Source: Candidatus Palauibacter soopunensis
Lineage (GTDB): Bacteria; Gemmatimonadota; Gemmatimonadetes; Palauibacterales; Palauibacteraceae
Assembly: GCF_947581735.1 (NCBI RefSeq)
Contig: NZ_CANPVT010000032.1
Span: 1-64,000 of the forward strand
Reading direction: 5' to 3'
Length of the DNA stretch: 64,000 nt
Shown piece after piece: positions 8,779-16,726 of this stretch. Below the pieces are notes generated by a model. It was not told where the DNA came from and did not search any database. It was given only the letters and a program-made list of their open reading frames with translations. Position numbers and translations under genes: made by a program. Numbering within the stretch: the stretch's first letter is position 1; each line of letters begins with the position of its first letter.

Positions 8779-9400
8779 TCCGGAGGCGGCGTTTCGGGAC
8801 TGGAGCGCGCGCGTGGAGCGCGGCGCGGGGCTGTCGGCGTGCGAGGTGGACGAATTGGAGGACCACTTGCGGGCGCACGTCGATCTGGAGTTGGAGTTGG
8901 ACAACGCCCTGACCCCCGCTCGCGCGTTTGCGCTGGCCCGCCAAGGCATCGGCGAGCCGAAGACGCTTTCGAGGGAGTTCGCCAAGGCGGGCAAGCCGAG
9001 GTGGCGGCACCTGCTTCGGGCTGGCGGGGCAATGTTCGCGGCGTCCTGGGTCCTGCCCGCCATCGGTGACGCGGCCGGGCACCTTTCGGGCTGGGAGGCT
9101 TTTCGACTCGCGCTCGAATGGGGAAATCCGGGCGAAGCGCTGAGCGCGCTCGGCAGCATTCTGGTGCTCCTCGCACTGTTCGTGACCGGTCGCGTCCGTC
9201 GCGCGAAGCTCCGGTGGCTGACTTGGTGCGTGACCGGCGCGACGGCGCTGAACCTTCTCTACTGGATCCCCTCGGGCGATCTGGCGGTCGGCTACTGGGC
9301 TTGGGCGGGCTCGTTCGTTTGCGCGGCGTCCGCCCTGTGGATGCGCGCCCGCGAGCGGGCGTTCACCAAGTTGCGACAGGCTCCGGCCCGGCCAAGCTAG
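8771..9400 (+). CDS. HAAS/permease-prefix domain membrane protein
   Basis: 209 residues. Residues 1-75 form the charged helical domain (DELEDHLRAHVDLELE...ALARQGIGEPKTLSREFAKA) typical of HAAS or 'permease prefix domain 1' proteins. It is followed by about four hydrophobic segments (ASWVLPAIGDAAG, ALGSILVLLALFV, WCVTGATALNLLYW, YWAWAGSFVCAASALW). The start overlaps the PadR stop by 8 nt, so the regulator and this inner-membrane protein are co-translated. By analogy with similar pairs they may sense an envelope signal and control one another, but no ligand can be read from sequence. It ends just before a strong G-run/C-run hairpin. Confidence 0.75.
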   Translation: MFDPEAAFRDWSARVERGAGLSACEVDELEDHLRAHVDLELELDNALTPARAFALARQGIGEPKTLSREFAKAGKPRWRHLLRAGGAMFAASWVLPAIGDAAGHLSGWEAFRLALEWGNPGEALSALGSILVLLALFVTGRVRRAKLRWLTWCVTGATALNLLYWIPSGDLAVGYWAWAGSFVCAASALWMRARERAFTKLRQAPARPS

Positions 9401-9407
9401 ATGGGGG

Positions 9408-9498
9408 TCCAAAGGGGGGAAGCCCCCCCCTTTGCCAGACCGCCACGTTCAACGTGGCGTCGGCTGGCTGACAGCCACCAAAAGGTCGTCGGCCAGCC
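9408..9498 (+). repeat. Structured repeat element, copy A
   Basis: About 90 bp made of three parts. First is a G-run/C-run hairpin (CAAAGGGGGG...CCCCCCCTTTG, 9410-9434), which could also end transcription from the PadR/HAAS pair. Second is GCCAG, a small palindrome CCACGTTCAACGTGG (9443-9457) and GGCTGGC. Third is a downstream GCCAGCC (9492-9498). GGCTGGCTGAC (9462-9472) pairs with GTCGGCCAGCC (9488-9498) at 10 of 11 positions. The same architecture occurs at 24941-25026 (inverted) and 27778-27865. Confidence 0.7.
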
Positions 9499-10010
9499 CT
9501 CGCGGCCGCCGCCGAAACGCCGCTCCGGGCATCGCCCGGAACAGCCTCGACGGGGCCGTCGAGAACATTCCCCCCGGCCTCGTAGTCGTCGGCGTCGCGG
9601 ACGACGATGGCGAAGCGATCATCGATGCGAATCTGCAATGGCTGGGACGGTCCTGCGGGTGAAGTAAACGGTTGACAAGGCTCCAGCGATGGAACCATCG
9701 AAGAACGTGCTATGGTGCTTGCCCGCGCCTAGGAGCTATGGTCGTTTTCGAATTTAAGGGGTGCGCGGTCGCGCATATCCGAGGCATCAAGCCGAGCAGC
9801 AGCCCAGCCATCGAAAGTCCCGTTGATCACGGTTTTCTTGGACACCCCGAGTCGGACAGGCTGCATCCGACGTGCGGGCCGAGGCCGAAGCAGCGGCGAA
9901 AGATCGGAGCTGGGCCTGCCACCGGACCATGGAATGCTTGCTCGGAGTTTGTACCTGCGGCCTCCAGACTCCTCGTACTTCATGAACGAAGAACTAAGGA
10001 CAGCATACCC
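9499..10010 (+). repeat. Conserved non-coding or decayed segment of the duplicated HEPN module, copy 1
   Basis: This 512-bp stretch has no convincing intact gene. Most of it aligns with 27866-28367, for example GATGCGAATCTGCAA, ACCATCGAAGAACGTGCTA and TCGGACAGGCTGCATCC in both. The segment nearest the A repeat could encode a short conserved peptide on the minus strand (LQIRIDDRFAIVVRD here, LQIRIDCRFVLVVRE in the other copy), with conservative changes, but no start, stop or family supports a gene. The last 190 bp should contain the promoter and leader of the HEPN gene. Copy 2 carries about 85 extra bases after CCCGTTGA. Confidence 0.55.
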
Positions 10011-10751
10011 ATGACCGAACGCGGCGAATCCACGAGTTCCATCGAGGAATACCTGCAGCATATGTGCGACGATGCAGGAGCAGGCCTCGAGGAGATCACC
10101 GACCGAGACATCGGTGAGGGAGTTCTGGAACCGGATTTCCGGTCTCAGTTGATCGCGATCCGCATCGTCCTTGAGCGCAATCGTGACGCCGAAGAGAAGC
10201 TCACGACGGAGATCAGAAAGATCGAGGCCGATATCCGGGAACGCGGTGGCGACTCGTGGATGGTGGATCACTGGGTCGACACGCTGCACAGCTCCACGTT
10301 TCTAGATGCCGCGCACAGCATGGCCGCTGTCGGTCTGATAGCTCCACTCATGGAGTCCCTGTTCGGCCGAATCGTCCGGTACTTCAAGAACGAGAAGACG
10401 TGGAAGGACGGCCGACGCAAACACCGGGGCGTCGTTAACGCGTTCCTGCAGATCGCCAAAGACATCGACTTGAGGGGGCACCTGCCCGACGACTTGGAAA
10501 CGACCGCGAGGGCTCTCTTTGAGTATCGGAACAAGATGTTCCACGGCGGCCTCGAATGGCCGGAGGAGGATCGTACCAGATTCGCCAACCGAGTCGACTC
10601 CGCAGGCTGGGGGGACTGTTTCTCGCTTGCTCACTCAGGTAACGAGCCTTGGTTCTTTTACATGACCCGGGATTTTGTCGAACGTTGCCTTGACACCTTC
10701 TACGAGATCATCGACGGAGTTGGAGCCCACGAGAGAATCGTACGGGATTAA
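10011..10751 (+). CDS. HEPN-motif protein, candidate RNase (copy 1)
   Basis: 246 residues. The key feature is EYRNKMFHGGLEWP: R173-N174-x3-H178 fits the Rx4-6H (often RNxxxH) active-site motif of HEPN ribonucleases. Before it are a charged helical region with likely coiled coil (VLERNRDAEEKLTTEIRKIEADIRERGG, residues 60-90) and a hydrophobic helix (HSMAAVGLIAPLMESLFG, 105-122). HEPN proteins are widely used as toxins and in abortive-infection systems; that role here is inference. The start is taken at this ATG because similarity to the paralogue at 28368 begins here, although the paralogue uses an ATG two codons earlier and this copy has ATA there. No nucleotidyltransferase partner gene is adjacent. 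About four in five residues match the paralogue over the first 120. Confidence 0.7.
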   Translation: MTERGESTSSIEEYLQHMCDDAGAGLEEITDRDIGEGVLEPDFRSQLIAIRIVLERNRDAEEKLTTEIRKIEADIRERGGDSWMVDHWVDTLHSSTFLDAAHSMAAVGLIAPLMESLFGRIVRYFKNEKTWKDGRRKHRGVVNAFLQIAKDIDLRGHLPDDLETTARALFEYRNKMFHGGLEWPEEDRTRFANRVDSAGWGDCFSLAHSGNEPWFFYMTRDFVERCLDTFYEIIDGVGAHERIVRD

Positions 10752-11179
10752 GACCGTGAGAATCTAGCGTGACGGCCACCACAAGGTGCCCCTTTCCCCC
10801 TGCCCCACCGGGTTAGTCGCGGGTCCCTTCGATGGTCCCGCCGGTCGAGAACGGGCACCCGAAGCGGAAGCGTCGCAAGGGGCGCTGCGAGGCAGGTTGC
10901 TTCGCAAAAACGGGCGTCCGCTTGACGACATGGATACTCACGGCCATTACCGGGCCGGGAGCCAGCCGAAAAACGCCTCTCGGAGCGACGTGGGGTGCAT
11001 CCCGATTTCCCAGGGCCTAGGTTGAGGTTCGATTCGGGAGCCGGAGGGGCGGCAGGGGAGGTGTGGGGGTTTGGTAGTGGTGTGGTGGCCCCCCGCGTCT
11101 GGCGACGCGCTGCCGCCGCCTCCTGATGTGCTTCCTGATGTCAAGATACACCGCGCTGCGGGAGGCGGTTCCTGCAACG
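10752..11179. other. Intergenic accessory DNA with a partial repeat arm
   Basis: I see no gene in this stretch. Bases 10941-10967 read, on the minus strand, GGCTGGCTCCCGGCCCGGTA and then ATGGCCG, closely matching the arm and loop of repeat B at 24941-24970; this looks like a truncated fourth copy lacking the rest of the element. The remainder is unremarkable GC-rich DNA, consistent with decayed mobile sequence. Confidence 0.4.
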
Positions 11180-11335
11180 CCGCGACGTAGCCCGCCCCAT
11201 CCTCCATGAGCTGACGCCGGCGCTCGAACAGGTCGGAGCGCCTGCAGGCGGCCTCGACCGTGTTTCGAGCGGGCCGCCAGCGCAACTTCAGCCGCCTCGC
11301 AGTGGAGATCCGTCTCCTCGGCCGCCTGCGTCGAG
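11180..11335 (-). pseudogene. Decayed C-terminal fragment of a tyrosine integrase
   Basis: Two reading frames together match the end of the intact integrase at 12289-13479. One frame gives AAEETDLHCEAAEVALAAR (intact: AAEETDHPREVAEAALAHK). After a frameshift another gives TVEAACRRSDLFERRRQLME (intact: QVEAAYRRTDLFERRRRLMD). The catalytic Tyr of the AAYRR motif has become Cys. No N-terminal or core part is present. This is the relic of an earlier integrase, and shows that the site has been used by this element family more than once. Confidence 0.75.
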
Positions 11336-11419
11336 GGCTGAAGCCCGGCCGCCGCGATCCGCAACACGCCATTGACCCGGCTTCCCGCTGGGCGCTCTCT
11401 TGAACGTGGGGTACAGCCG

Positions 11420-11674
11420 ATGAACGAGTTCGATCAAGGCGTCATTCTGCGGGCTCACCGGTTCCGCGCCGAATCGGTCGGGTATCGGCTCGAACGCGGC
11501 CATTACATGGAAGGCGACGACGACCGCGCGGACCGTTGGTACGCGGTGTCCGCCTCCCGGAGGGTCTCGACGGCCGCCGACCGGTCGGGCCCGGGGTTCC
11601 GGTCGATCAAGGCTGCGGCGGACGAGGCCGAGCGGCTCGCCGTCCAGGAGCGCGATTCGCCTGAACGCACATGA
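11420..11674 (+). CDS. Small hypothetical protein
   Basis: 84 residues from ATG, rich in charged residues (MNEFDQGVILRAHRFRAESV, then ERGHYMEGDDDRADRWYAVS). A possible short beta-rich half is followed by a helix (SIKAAADEAERLAVQERD). No signal peptide, membrane segment or family recognised. It lies between the integrase relic and a small winged-helix ORF in the same frame, separated by a single stop codon, in an accessory region. Upstream GTGGGGTAC is a poor ribosome site. It may be cargo of the element or a fragment. Confidence 0.4.
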   Translation: MNEFDQGVILRAHRFRAESVGYRLERGHYMEGDDDRADRWYAVSASRRVSTAADRSGPGFRSIKAAADEAERLAVQERDSPERT

Positions 11675-11692
11675 CCGACGACGCTAAGCGGG

Positions 11693-11899
11693 GTGCTGGT
11701 CGAGTTCGCGGACGTTTCGTCATTCGGCGTGGCCGACGTTCGGCTGCTGCTGCGGTGCGGAGCGCTGCGGGCGGGGCGAGCGATCCAGTCTCTCGTCAAT
11801 GCGGGACTGGCCCGGCCGACGGATCGAGGCGGAAGGCACCTCTACGGAATCAGCCCGCGGGGGCGGGACTTGGCTTCGACGATGAGCGGCAGTCAGTAG
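11693..11899 (+). CDS. Small winged-helix-like protein
   Basis: 68 residues from GTG. RAGRAIQSLVNAGLARPTDRGGRHLYGISPRGRDLAS has the recognition-helix plus wing pattern of small winged-helix DNA-binding proteins. A fragment of the same gene survives at 29241-29300 before the second integrase (RAIHSLVNAG), so the gene belongs to the integrase-linked unit. It could be an excisionase-like or regulatory partner of the integrase; this is inference from position. The frame continues from the preceding ORF after one stop, so the true start is uncertain. Confidence 0.5.
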   Translation: MLVEFADVSSFGVADVRLLLRCGALRAGRAIQSLVNAGLARPTDRGGRHLYGISPRGRDLASTMSGSQ

Positions 11900-12288
11900 A
11901 GATGGAGTGGCGCCGGAAACGGGCGGTGGTGGCAAGTCCTGCGTGTCCGGCTCGCTTTGGGGGGCGCCGGACACGAAAATCGCCGTCGGCCGGACACAGC
12001 CCCGGTCGCGCAGGTCGCTGCCGCGCCTGCGGTTGCACCACGACCGGCGGAGCGCCGATGCCGATCCGCGCTCCTCGGACGTGGCTGGGAGCGACCCCCC
12101 ATCTCGGCAGACCTCGATTGCCGCCTGGGGGGATGGAGCCGGACAGCCCCATCCCCACCCCCGCCTGGGGTCGCTCCCGATCAGCAGTCCCTCGCGGGAA
12201 GGCCACCGCGCGCCGCGAGGGCGGCGCTTCGGATCGTCAGCCCGGCCTCCGTTCACCCAAGCCGGAGCGGGCGGTCCATGAGCGGTCC
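11900..12288. repeat. Intergenic region with two inverted repeats
   Basis: No gene is evident in these 389 bp. GTGTCCGGC (11943-11951) and GCCGGACAC (11966-11974) form a 9-bp perfect inverted repeat. GGGAGCGACCCC (12087-12098) and GGGGTCGCTCCC (12167-12178) form a 12-bp perfect inverted repeat enclosing 68 bp, the size and form of a small non-autonomous insertion or a long hairpin. The region lies at the 3' side of the minus-strand integrase, where transcription termination or an attachment site might be expected, but neither is proven. Confidence 0.5.
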
Positions 12289-13479
12289 TCAACCGGCGAG
12301 ATAGGCCGCCCAGTCATCCATGAGCCGTCGCCGCCGCTCGAACAGGTCCGTGCGCCGGTATGCCGCCTCGACCTGGTTGCGGACCTTGTGCGCGAGCGCC
12401 GCCTCAGCCACCTCGCGCGGATGATCCGTCTCCTCGGCCGCCCAGTCCCGGAAGCTCGACCGGAACCCGTGCGGCACGGCCTCGACCCCGCAGGTCTTGA
12501 GCAGGTGCCAGACGGCCGTGCGCCCGAGCGGTCTGCCGCGCACGCCCGGAAACACGAGCGCGCCGCCCCGCCCGATCCGCCGCGCCTCGTCGAGGATCGC
12601 GAGCGCCCGCCCGCTGAGCGGAACCCGGTGCTCGCGGTTCCCCTTCGTGCGCGGGGCCGGGATGGTCCACACCGCCTCCTCGACGTCGATCTCCCTCCAC
12701 GCCGCCCCGCGGACCTCGTTCGAGCGCGTCGCCGTGAGCACGAGGAACTCGAAGGCCAGCTTCACGACCGGCCGCCCGCCCGACGCCTCAACCGTCCGGA
12801 TCGCCTCCGCCACCTCGCCGTGAGGCAGCGCCCGGAGGTGCTGCGTGCGGTTCCCCTGCACTCCGAGCACCGGGCCGACCCGGTCGCACGGGTTGTCCGG
12901 CCTGAGACCCATGGCCACGGCCCACTCCATGACCGCGCGCATGCGCTGGCGCAGCTTCCGCGACAACGCCGGCTTCTCGTGCCACATCGGAGCCAGTATC
13001 CCGATCACGTCGGCGCTCGTCACCTCCGAGACCGGCATCTCGCCGATGCGGGGGAAGACATGGCGCTCCAGGCTGTTCAGCCAGACCTGCGCGTGCCGGT
13101 CCGAGCGCCAGCCCGGCCGAAGCTGCCTCCAGACCTTGTCGGCCGTCTCGATAAAGGTGGGCATCGACTCGGCCCGCCGCTTCTCGGAGAGCGGATCGCC
13201 GCCCTCGCGGGCGAGCTTCCGGTTGAGGAACGCCTTCTCCCGGGCCTCCTTGAGAGAAACCAGGGGGTATCCGCCGAGCCCGAGCTCGGTGCGGCGGCCC
13301 CGGATCGTGAGGCGCTGGATCCAGCCCCGGCTCCCGGAGGGGCGGACATCGAGGTACAGGCCGTTACCGTCGCAGTACCGTCCGGCCTCGCGCACGTTGC
13401 GGACGAAGGCCGAGGAGAGCGCGTTGTGGGGATGCCGGCGGCGCGGCTTGCGTTTCGGTGGTCGTCGGGGGAGCGTCAT
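12289..13479 (-). CDS. Tyrosine-type site-specific integrase (P4-like, DUF4102 N-terminus)
   Basis: 396 residues from the chosen ATG. The N-terminus (YCDGNGLYLDVRPSGSRGW, then GLGGYPLVSLKEAREKA) is the arm-type DNA-binding domain of P4-like integrases. The middle is a core-binding helix bundle (FIETADKVWRQLRPGW...). The catalytic part shows TRSNEVRGAAW (Arg), HGFRSSFRDW (HxxR), ALAHKV (His) and the nucleophile in VEAAYRRTDLFERR. All residues are present, so it should be functional. I chose the ATG at 13479 over an in-frame start at 13500 because a strong promoter has its -10 box only 7 nt upstream. No tRNA gene, the usual target of such enzymes, lies beside it. Confidence 0.93.
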   Translation of the reverse strand: MTLPRRPPKRKPRRRHPHNALSSAFVRNVREAGRYCDGNGLYLDVRPSGSRGWIQRLTIRGRRTELGLGGYPLVSLKEAREKAFLNRKLAREGGDPLSEKRRAESMPTFIETADKVWRQLRPGWRSDRHAQVWLNSLERHVFPRIGEMPVSEVTSADVIGILAPMWHEKPALSRKLRQRMRAVMEWAVAMGLRPDNPCDRVGPVLGVQGNRTQHLRALPHGEVAEAIRTVEASGGRPVVKLAFEFLVLTATRSNEVRGAAWREIDVEEAVWTIPAPRTKGNREHRVPLSGRALAILDEARRIGRGGALVFPGVRGRPLGRTAVWHLLKTCGVEAVPHGFRSSFRDWAAEETDHPREVAEAALAHKVRNQVEAAYRRTDLFERRRRLMDDWAAYLAG

Positions 13480-13486
13480 ACCCACC

Positions 13487-13516
13487 ATTATACCGGCCAC
13501 ACTGTGGGAGATGCAA
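13487..13516 (-). promoter_or_regulatory. Sigma-70-type promoter of integrase 1, leaderless arrangement
   Basis: On the minus strand TTGCAT (13516-13511), an 18-nt spacer and a perfect TATAAT (13492-13487) end 7 nt before the ATG at 13479. Transcription should therefore start at or next to the start codon, giving a leaderless mRNA. The spacer contains CCCACAGTGTGG, an imperfect palindrome that could be an operator. The rest of the gap up to 13674 shows nothing else. Confidence 0.75.
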
Positions 13517-13674
13517 GGGGATGAGGCTGGTCGATCCGGGATGTCAAACGGCGCTTAGATCGCGGGATAACCCAATGAAAACGTGTCGTTTATGGACGGC
13601 GTGGGACTTGGCTGCACGAGGGAAGCGTTCTCTAGAATACAGCCCCGCGGGAACGTCGAGGCGGTCAGGCCGGG

Positions 13675-14016
13675 TCAGGCGGTGCTGGGGGCCTCGTCGG
13701 AGTGTTCGATTCCGGCTCCGCCCATCGCGGCGCCGGTGCCCACGGTGATGACGCCGAACATGAGGTCGTTGAAAAAGGCCTGCGCGTTGGCGAGATACCC
13801 GTGGATGAAGGGCGACAGCATGCTGTAGGCGCCGAGGGCGATGAGTCCCCAGCCGCTGATCCGGTTGATGCCGAGGTTGAAGGTGATGGTGACGACGAGG
13901 ATGGAACCGCCGAGCACCACGCTGTGCCACCACAGGAAACCGAACGGGTATCCCCAGATGAACGGGGCGCCCAGGAACCAGAGTCCCAGCGCGAGACCGA
14001 CCCAGCGTGAGGCCAT
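13675..14016 (-). CDS. SPW-repeat-type small membrane protein
   Basis: 113 residues with four hydrophobic segments. ASRWVGLALGLWFLGAPFIW and GWGLIALGAYSMLSPFIHGY are two related halves typical of SPW-repeat membrane proteins, whose function is not established. The start at MASRWVG is preceded by GAGAGG at good spacing; the frame is open further upstream but without a better start. It lies 80 bp downstream of copA on the same strand and could be read through from it, but no functional link to copper is evident. Confidence 0.75.
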   Translation of the reverse strand: MASRWVGLALGLWFLGAPFIWGYPFGFLWWHSVVLGGSILVVTITFNLGINRISGWGLIALGAYSMLSPFIHGYLANAQAFFNDLMFGVITVGTGAAMGGAGIEHSDEAPSTA

Positions 14017-14096
14017 CGAACCTCTCTCGGAAGAAACCGGATGAACCGTCGAACCGGCGCCTATGATGCGCCCCGGCAGGGGCAAAGGCAACGTCG

Positions 14097-16355
14097 CTAC
14101 AGGCGGGTCCGGCGGAGACGGTTCGCGTTCGTGACGACGGAGATCGAACTCAGCGCCATCGCGGCCTCAGCGAGCACGGGGTGGAGGAGGCCGAGGAAGG
14201 CGACCGGGATCGCGACGACGTTGTAGACGTAGGCCCAGAAGAGGTTCTCGCGGATCTTGCGGAAGGTGGCGCGGGCGAGCTTCGTCGCGCGCAGCACGGA
14301 GCGCAGGTCTCCCTGCACGAGGGTGATGTCCGCGGCTTCGATCGCGATGTCGGTGCCGGTCCCCACGGCGATGCCGACGTCCGCCGCCTTGAGCGCGGGT
14401 GCGTCGTTGATCCCGTCGCCGACGAAGGCCACGGTGCGGCCCTCAGCGCGGAGTTGCCGGACGGCCTCGACCTTGTCGGCGGGGAGCAGCCCGGCCCGGA
14501 AGTCGTCGATGCCGAGATGCTCGGCGACGGCGGCCGCCACGGCTTCATGATCGCCGGTGAGCATCACGGTCCGGAAGCCGCGGCGGCTCAGCTCGAGGAG
14601 GGTTTCCCGCGCGTCTTCCTTCACCGGGTCGGCGATCGCGATCGCGCCGAGCAGCCGCCCGCCGGCGGCCACCCAGGCGACCGTGCGCGCGGCGTCGCCG
14701 AAACGCCGCTCTACCTCGGCGATGTCTTCCGCCGGGACGCCCTCCTCGCGCAGCAGCCGCGCGCTCCCCACGATGACCCGCTGGCCGTCGACCTCGCCGA
14801 CGATGCCCATCCCGACCCGGGCCTCCACGCCGCCCGCCCGGGAGAAGGCGATGCCGCGACCGCGCGCCTCCTCGACGACGGCGCGGGCGAGCGGGTGCTC
14901 CGAGGCGTCCTCCACCGCGGCCGCGAGTGCGAGTACGCGCCCCTCGGCTGCCTCGTCGGCCGCGAAGATCTCGACAACGCGGGGGGCGCCCTGGGTCAGG
15001 GTGCCCGTCTTGTCGAAGACGAGCGTGTCCGCCCGGTCCAGGGTCTGGACGGCGGCCCCGTCCCGGATGAGGACGCCGCGCGTCGCCCCGAGGCCGGTCC
15101 CGACCATGAGCGCCGTGGGGGTGGCGAGCCCGAGCGCGCAGGGGCAGGCGATGACGAGCACCGCGACCGCGGCGTAGAGCGCGAGCGAGAGGCGGCCCAG
15201 TTCCGGGTTCACCCACGGGATGAACCCCGACGCCCAGCGCGCGGCCTCCGTGAAGAGTCCGGGCACCACGAACCAGCCCGCGAAGGCCGCCAGCGCGACG
15301 ACGAGGATGACGGGCACGAAGATGGCGGTCACCCGATCCGCGAACTCCTGGATCGGGACCTTGCTCGTCTGCGCCTCCTCCACGAGACGGATGACGTTGG
15401 ACAGGAAGGTGTCCTCGCCCACGCCCGTCGCCCGCACCCGGAGCGCGCCGGAGTGATTGACCGTCGAGCCGAGGACGGAGGATCCCGGTTCCTTCTCGAC
15501 CGGGATCGACTCGCCCGTCGCGAGCGATTCATCGACCGCACTCCGGCCCTCGAGAACGACGCCGTCCGTCGGGATCTTCTCGCCCGGGCGGATGATCATC
15601 ACGTCACCCACCGCGACGTCCCGGGTCGGGATCTCGAGTTCCGCGCCCTCCCGCTCGACGCGGGCCGTCGGCGCCTCGAGCGAAAGCAGGGCCTGGATCG
15701 CCGACGAGGAACGGCCGCGCGCCTTCGCCTCCACGGAGCGGCCCGTGAGGTGGATGGCCGCGATCATGGCGCCCACCGGCGCGAAGTTCATGATCATCGG
15801 GGCAAACCCGAGGACGTGAAGGACCGCCCACACGCCCGTGAGCACGGAGACGCCGGCCCCGAGCGCGATGAGAACATCCATGTTCGGCGTGCGGCCCCGC
15901 GCCGAACGCCACGCGCTCCGCAGCGTCGAGCCCCCCGGTCCCACGAGGACGGCGGCCCCGAGCACCGTGACGCCGAGATCGAAGACGAGAGGCGACGGCC
16001 AGCGCAGGCCCGCGAACATCTCCGGCAGCATCCACACCATGGCCGGGACCGTGAGCGCCCACGCGGTCCACATCGTTTTCGACGCCTCGCGTGAGCGGGC
16101 TTCCGCCTCCGCAAGGCGCGAGCGCTCGGCCTCTCCGCGGTCCACGTCCGCGATGGGTTCGATCTCGTAGCCGGCCCCTTCGACGGCCGCGGCGAGTTCC
16201 TCGAAGCCCACGTCCCGGGTGAGCGTCAGCGTCGCGGACTCGGCGGGCAGGCTCACCGAAGCCTCCACGCCATCCACCGCGTTGAGGCTCTTCTCCACGG
16301 AGCCCACGCAGGCCGAGCAGTGCATGCCGGCGATCCGATAGGTCTTTCTGGCCAT
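14097..16355 (-). CDS. copA: Copper-exporting P1B-type ATPase
   Basis: 752 residues. One N-terminal heavy-metal domain carries GMHCSAC near residue 10. The P-type core has the transmembrane metal-site motif CPCALGLATPTALMVG, the phosphorylation motif DKTGTLTQG, the SEHPLARAVVE motif of the nucleotide domain and GDGINDAPAL at the hinge, followed by two C-terminal membrane helices. The CPC motif marks the Cu(I)/Ag(I) subgroup, which pumps the ion out of the cytoplasm. The start ATG overlaps the csoR stop (TGATG), so both are translated from one copper-responsive transcript. A GTG one codon earlier is an alternative start. Confidence 0.95.
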   Translation of the reverse strand: MARKTYRIAGMHCSACVGSVEKSLNAVDGVEASVSLPAESATLTLTRDVGFEELAAAVEGAGYEIEPIADVDRGEAERSRLAEAEARSREASKTMWTAWALTVPAMVWMLPEMFAGLRWPSPLVFDLGVTVLGAAVLVGPGGSTLRSAWRSARGRTPNMDVLIALGAGVSVLTGVWAVLHVLGFAPMIMNFAPVGAMIAAIHLTGRSVEAKARGRSSSAIQALLSLEAPTARVEREGAELEIPTRDVAVGDVMIIRPGEKIPTDGVVLEGRSAVDESLATGESIPVEKEPGSSVLGSTVNHSGALRVRATGVGEDTFLSNVIRLVEEAQTSKVPIQEFADRVTAIFVPVILVVALAAFAGWFVVPGLFTEAARWASGFIPWVNPELGRLSLALYAAVAVLVIACPCALGLATPTALMVGTGLGATRGVLIRDGAAVQTLDRADTLVFDKTGTLTQGAPRVVEIFAADEAAEGRVLALAAAVEDASEHPLARAVVEEARGRGIAFSRAGGVEARVGMGIVGEVDGQRVIVGSARLLREEGVPAEDIAEVERRFGDAARTVAWVAAGGRLLGAIAIADPVKEDARETLLELSRRGFRTVMLTGDHEAVAAAVAEHLGIDDFRAGLLPADKVEAVRQLRAEGRTVAFVGDGINDAPALKAADVGIAVGTGTDIAIEAADITLVQGDLRSVLRATKLARATFRKIRENLFWAYVYNVVAIPVAFLGLLHPVLAEAAMALSSISVVTNANRLRRTRL

Positions 16356-16666
16356 CACTTGCCGGCAAAGCGCATGAAGAGATCCGCGATCTCCGCGCGC
16401 ACCCGCGCGGCGTCGTCGCCGCCTGCCTCGATGGCGTGCGTCGCGCAGCGATCGAGGTGGTTCAGCAGGAGTTCCTTTTCGGCCGCGCGGAGCGCGGAGT
16501 GAACGGCGGCGAACTGCTGCAGGATGTCCGGGCAGTACCGTTCATCCTCCACCATGCGGGCGATGCCCCCGACCTGTCCCCGGATACGGGCCAACCGACG
16601 GCCGAGGTCGTGTTTCGTCCCCTCCGCGATCCCCATCGCATGCGGCCCCGCGTGGCTCACCGCCAT
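16355..16666 (-). CDS. csoR: CsoR-type copper-sensing repressor
   Basis: 103 residues, all-helical DUF156 family. The Cu(I) ligand set is visible: Cys in DERYCPDI, His in LLLNHLDRC and Cys in HLDRCATH, the C-H-C pattern of CsoR rather than the Cys-only sensors of formaldehyde or sulfur relatives. RIRGQVGGIARMVEDERYC is the conserved first helix. Copper binding releases CsoR from DNA. It precedes copA with overlapping codons and is preceded by an A+T-rich promoter with a matching operator, so it most likely regulates itself and copA. GGAGGG lies just before the ATG. Confidence 0.93.
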   Translation of the reverse strand: MAVSHAGPHAMGIAEGTKHDLGRRLARIRGQVGGIARMVEDERYCPDILQQFAAVHSALRAAEKELLLNHLDRCATHAIEAGGDDAARVRAEIADLFMRFAGK

Positions 16667-16695
16667 TCCCTCCGCGTTCGCGTCAATGATGGATA

Positions 16696-16726
16696 ATACT
16701 ATACAGGGGTATTGTATTTATCGCAA
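16696..16726 (-). promoter_or_regulatory. csoR-copA promoter with CsoR-type operator
   Basis: On the minus strand TTGCGA (16726-16721) and TATAGT (16703-16698) are separated by 17 nt, a good sigma-70 promoter. The spacer and -10 box overlap ATACCCCTGTATAGTAT (16712-16696), a partly symmetric ATAC...GTAT box with a C-run, resembling known CsoR operators. Repressor bound here would block polymerase until copper is present. A short leader with GGAGGG leads to the csoR ATG. Confidence 0.75.

Noticed and set aside
9672-10010. N-terminal extension of HEPN protein 1 up to 9672
   Set aside because: The frame is open, but the matching stretch in copy 2 is not open in the same frame, so protein-level conservation begins only at the chosen start.
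10011-10751. HEPN-MNT toxin-antitoxin pair
   Set aside because: No nucleotidyltransferase motif (GSxxxGxxxxxSDxD) is present in any neighbouring frame at either HEPN gene.
11671-13524. Long plus-strand open frame over integrase 1
   Set aside because: It is antisense to a gene with full integrase motifs; composition is Arg/Pro/His-rich, as expected for a shadow frame in GC-rich DNA. The same applies to the long opposite frames at 14181-16094, 30696-32648, 35591-36718, 36855-39254, 54135-56339 and 60837-62768.
13480-13674. tRNA attachment site for the integrases
   Set aside because: P4-like integrases usually target tRNA 3' ends, but neither this gap nor 30602-30848 contains a cloverleaf or CCA end.
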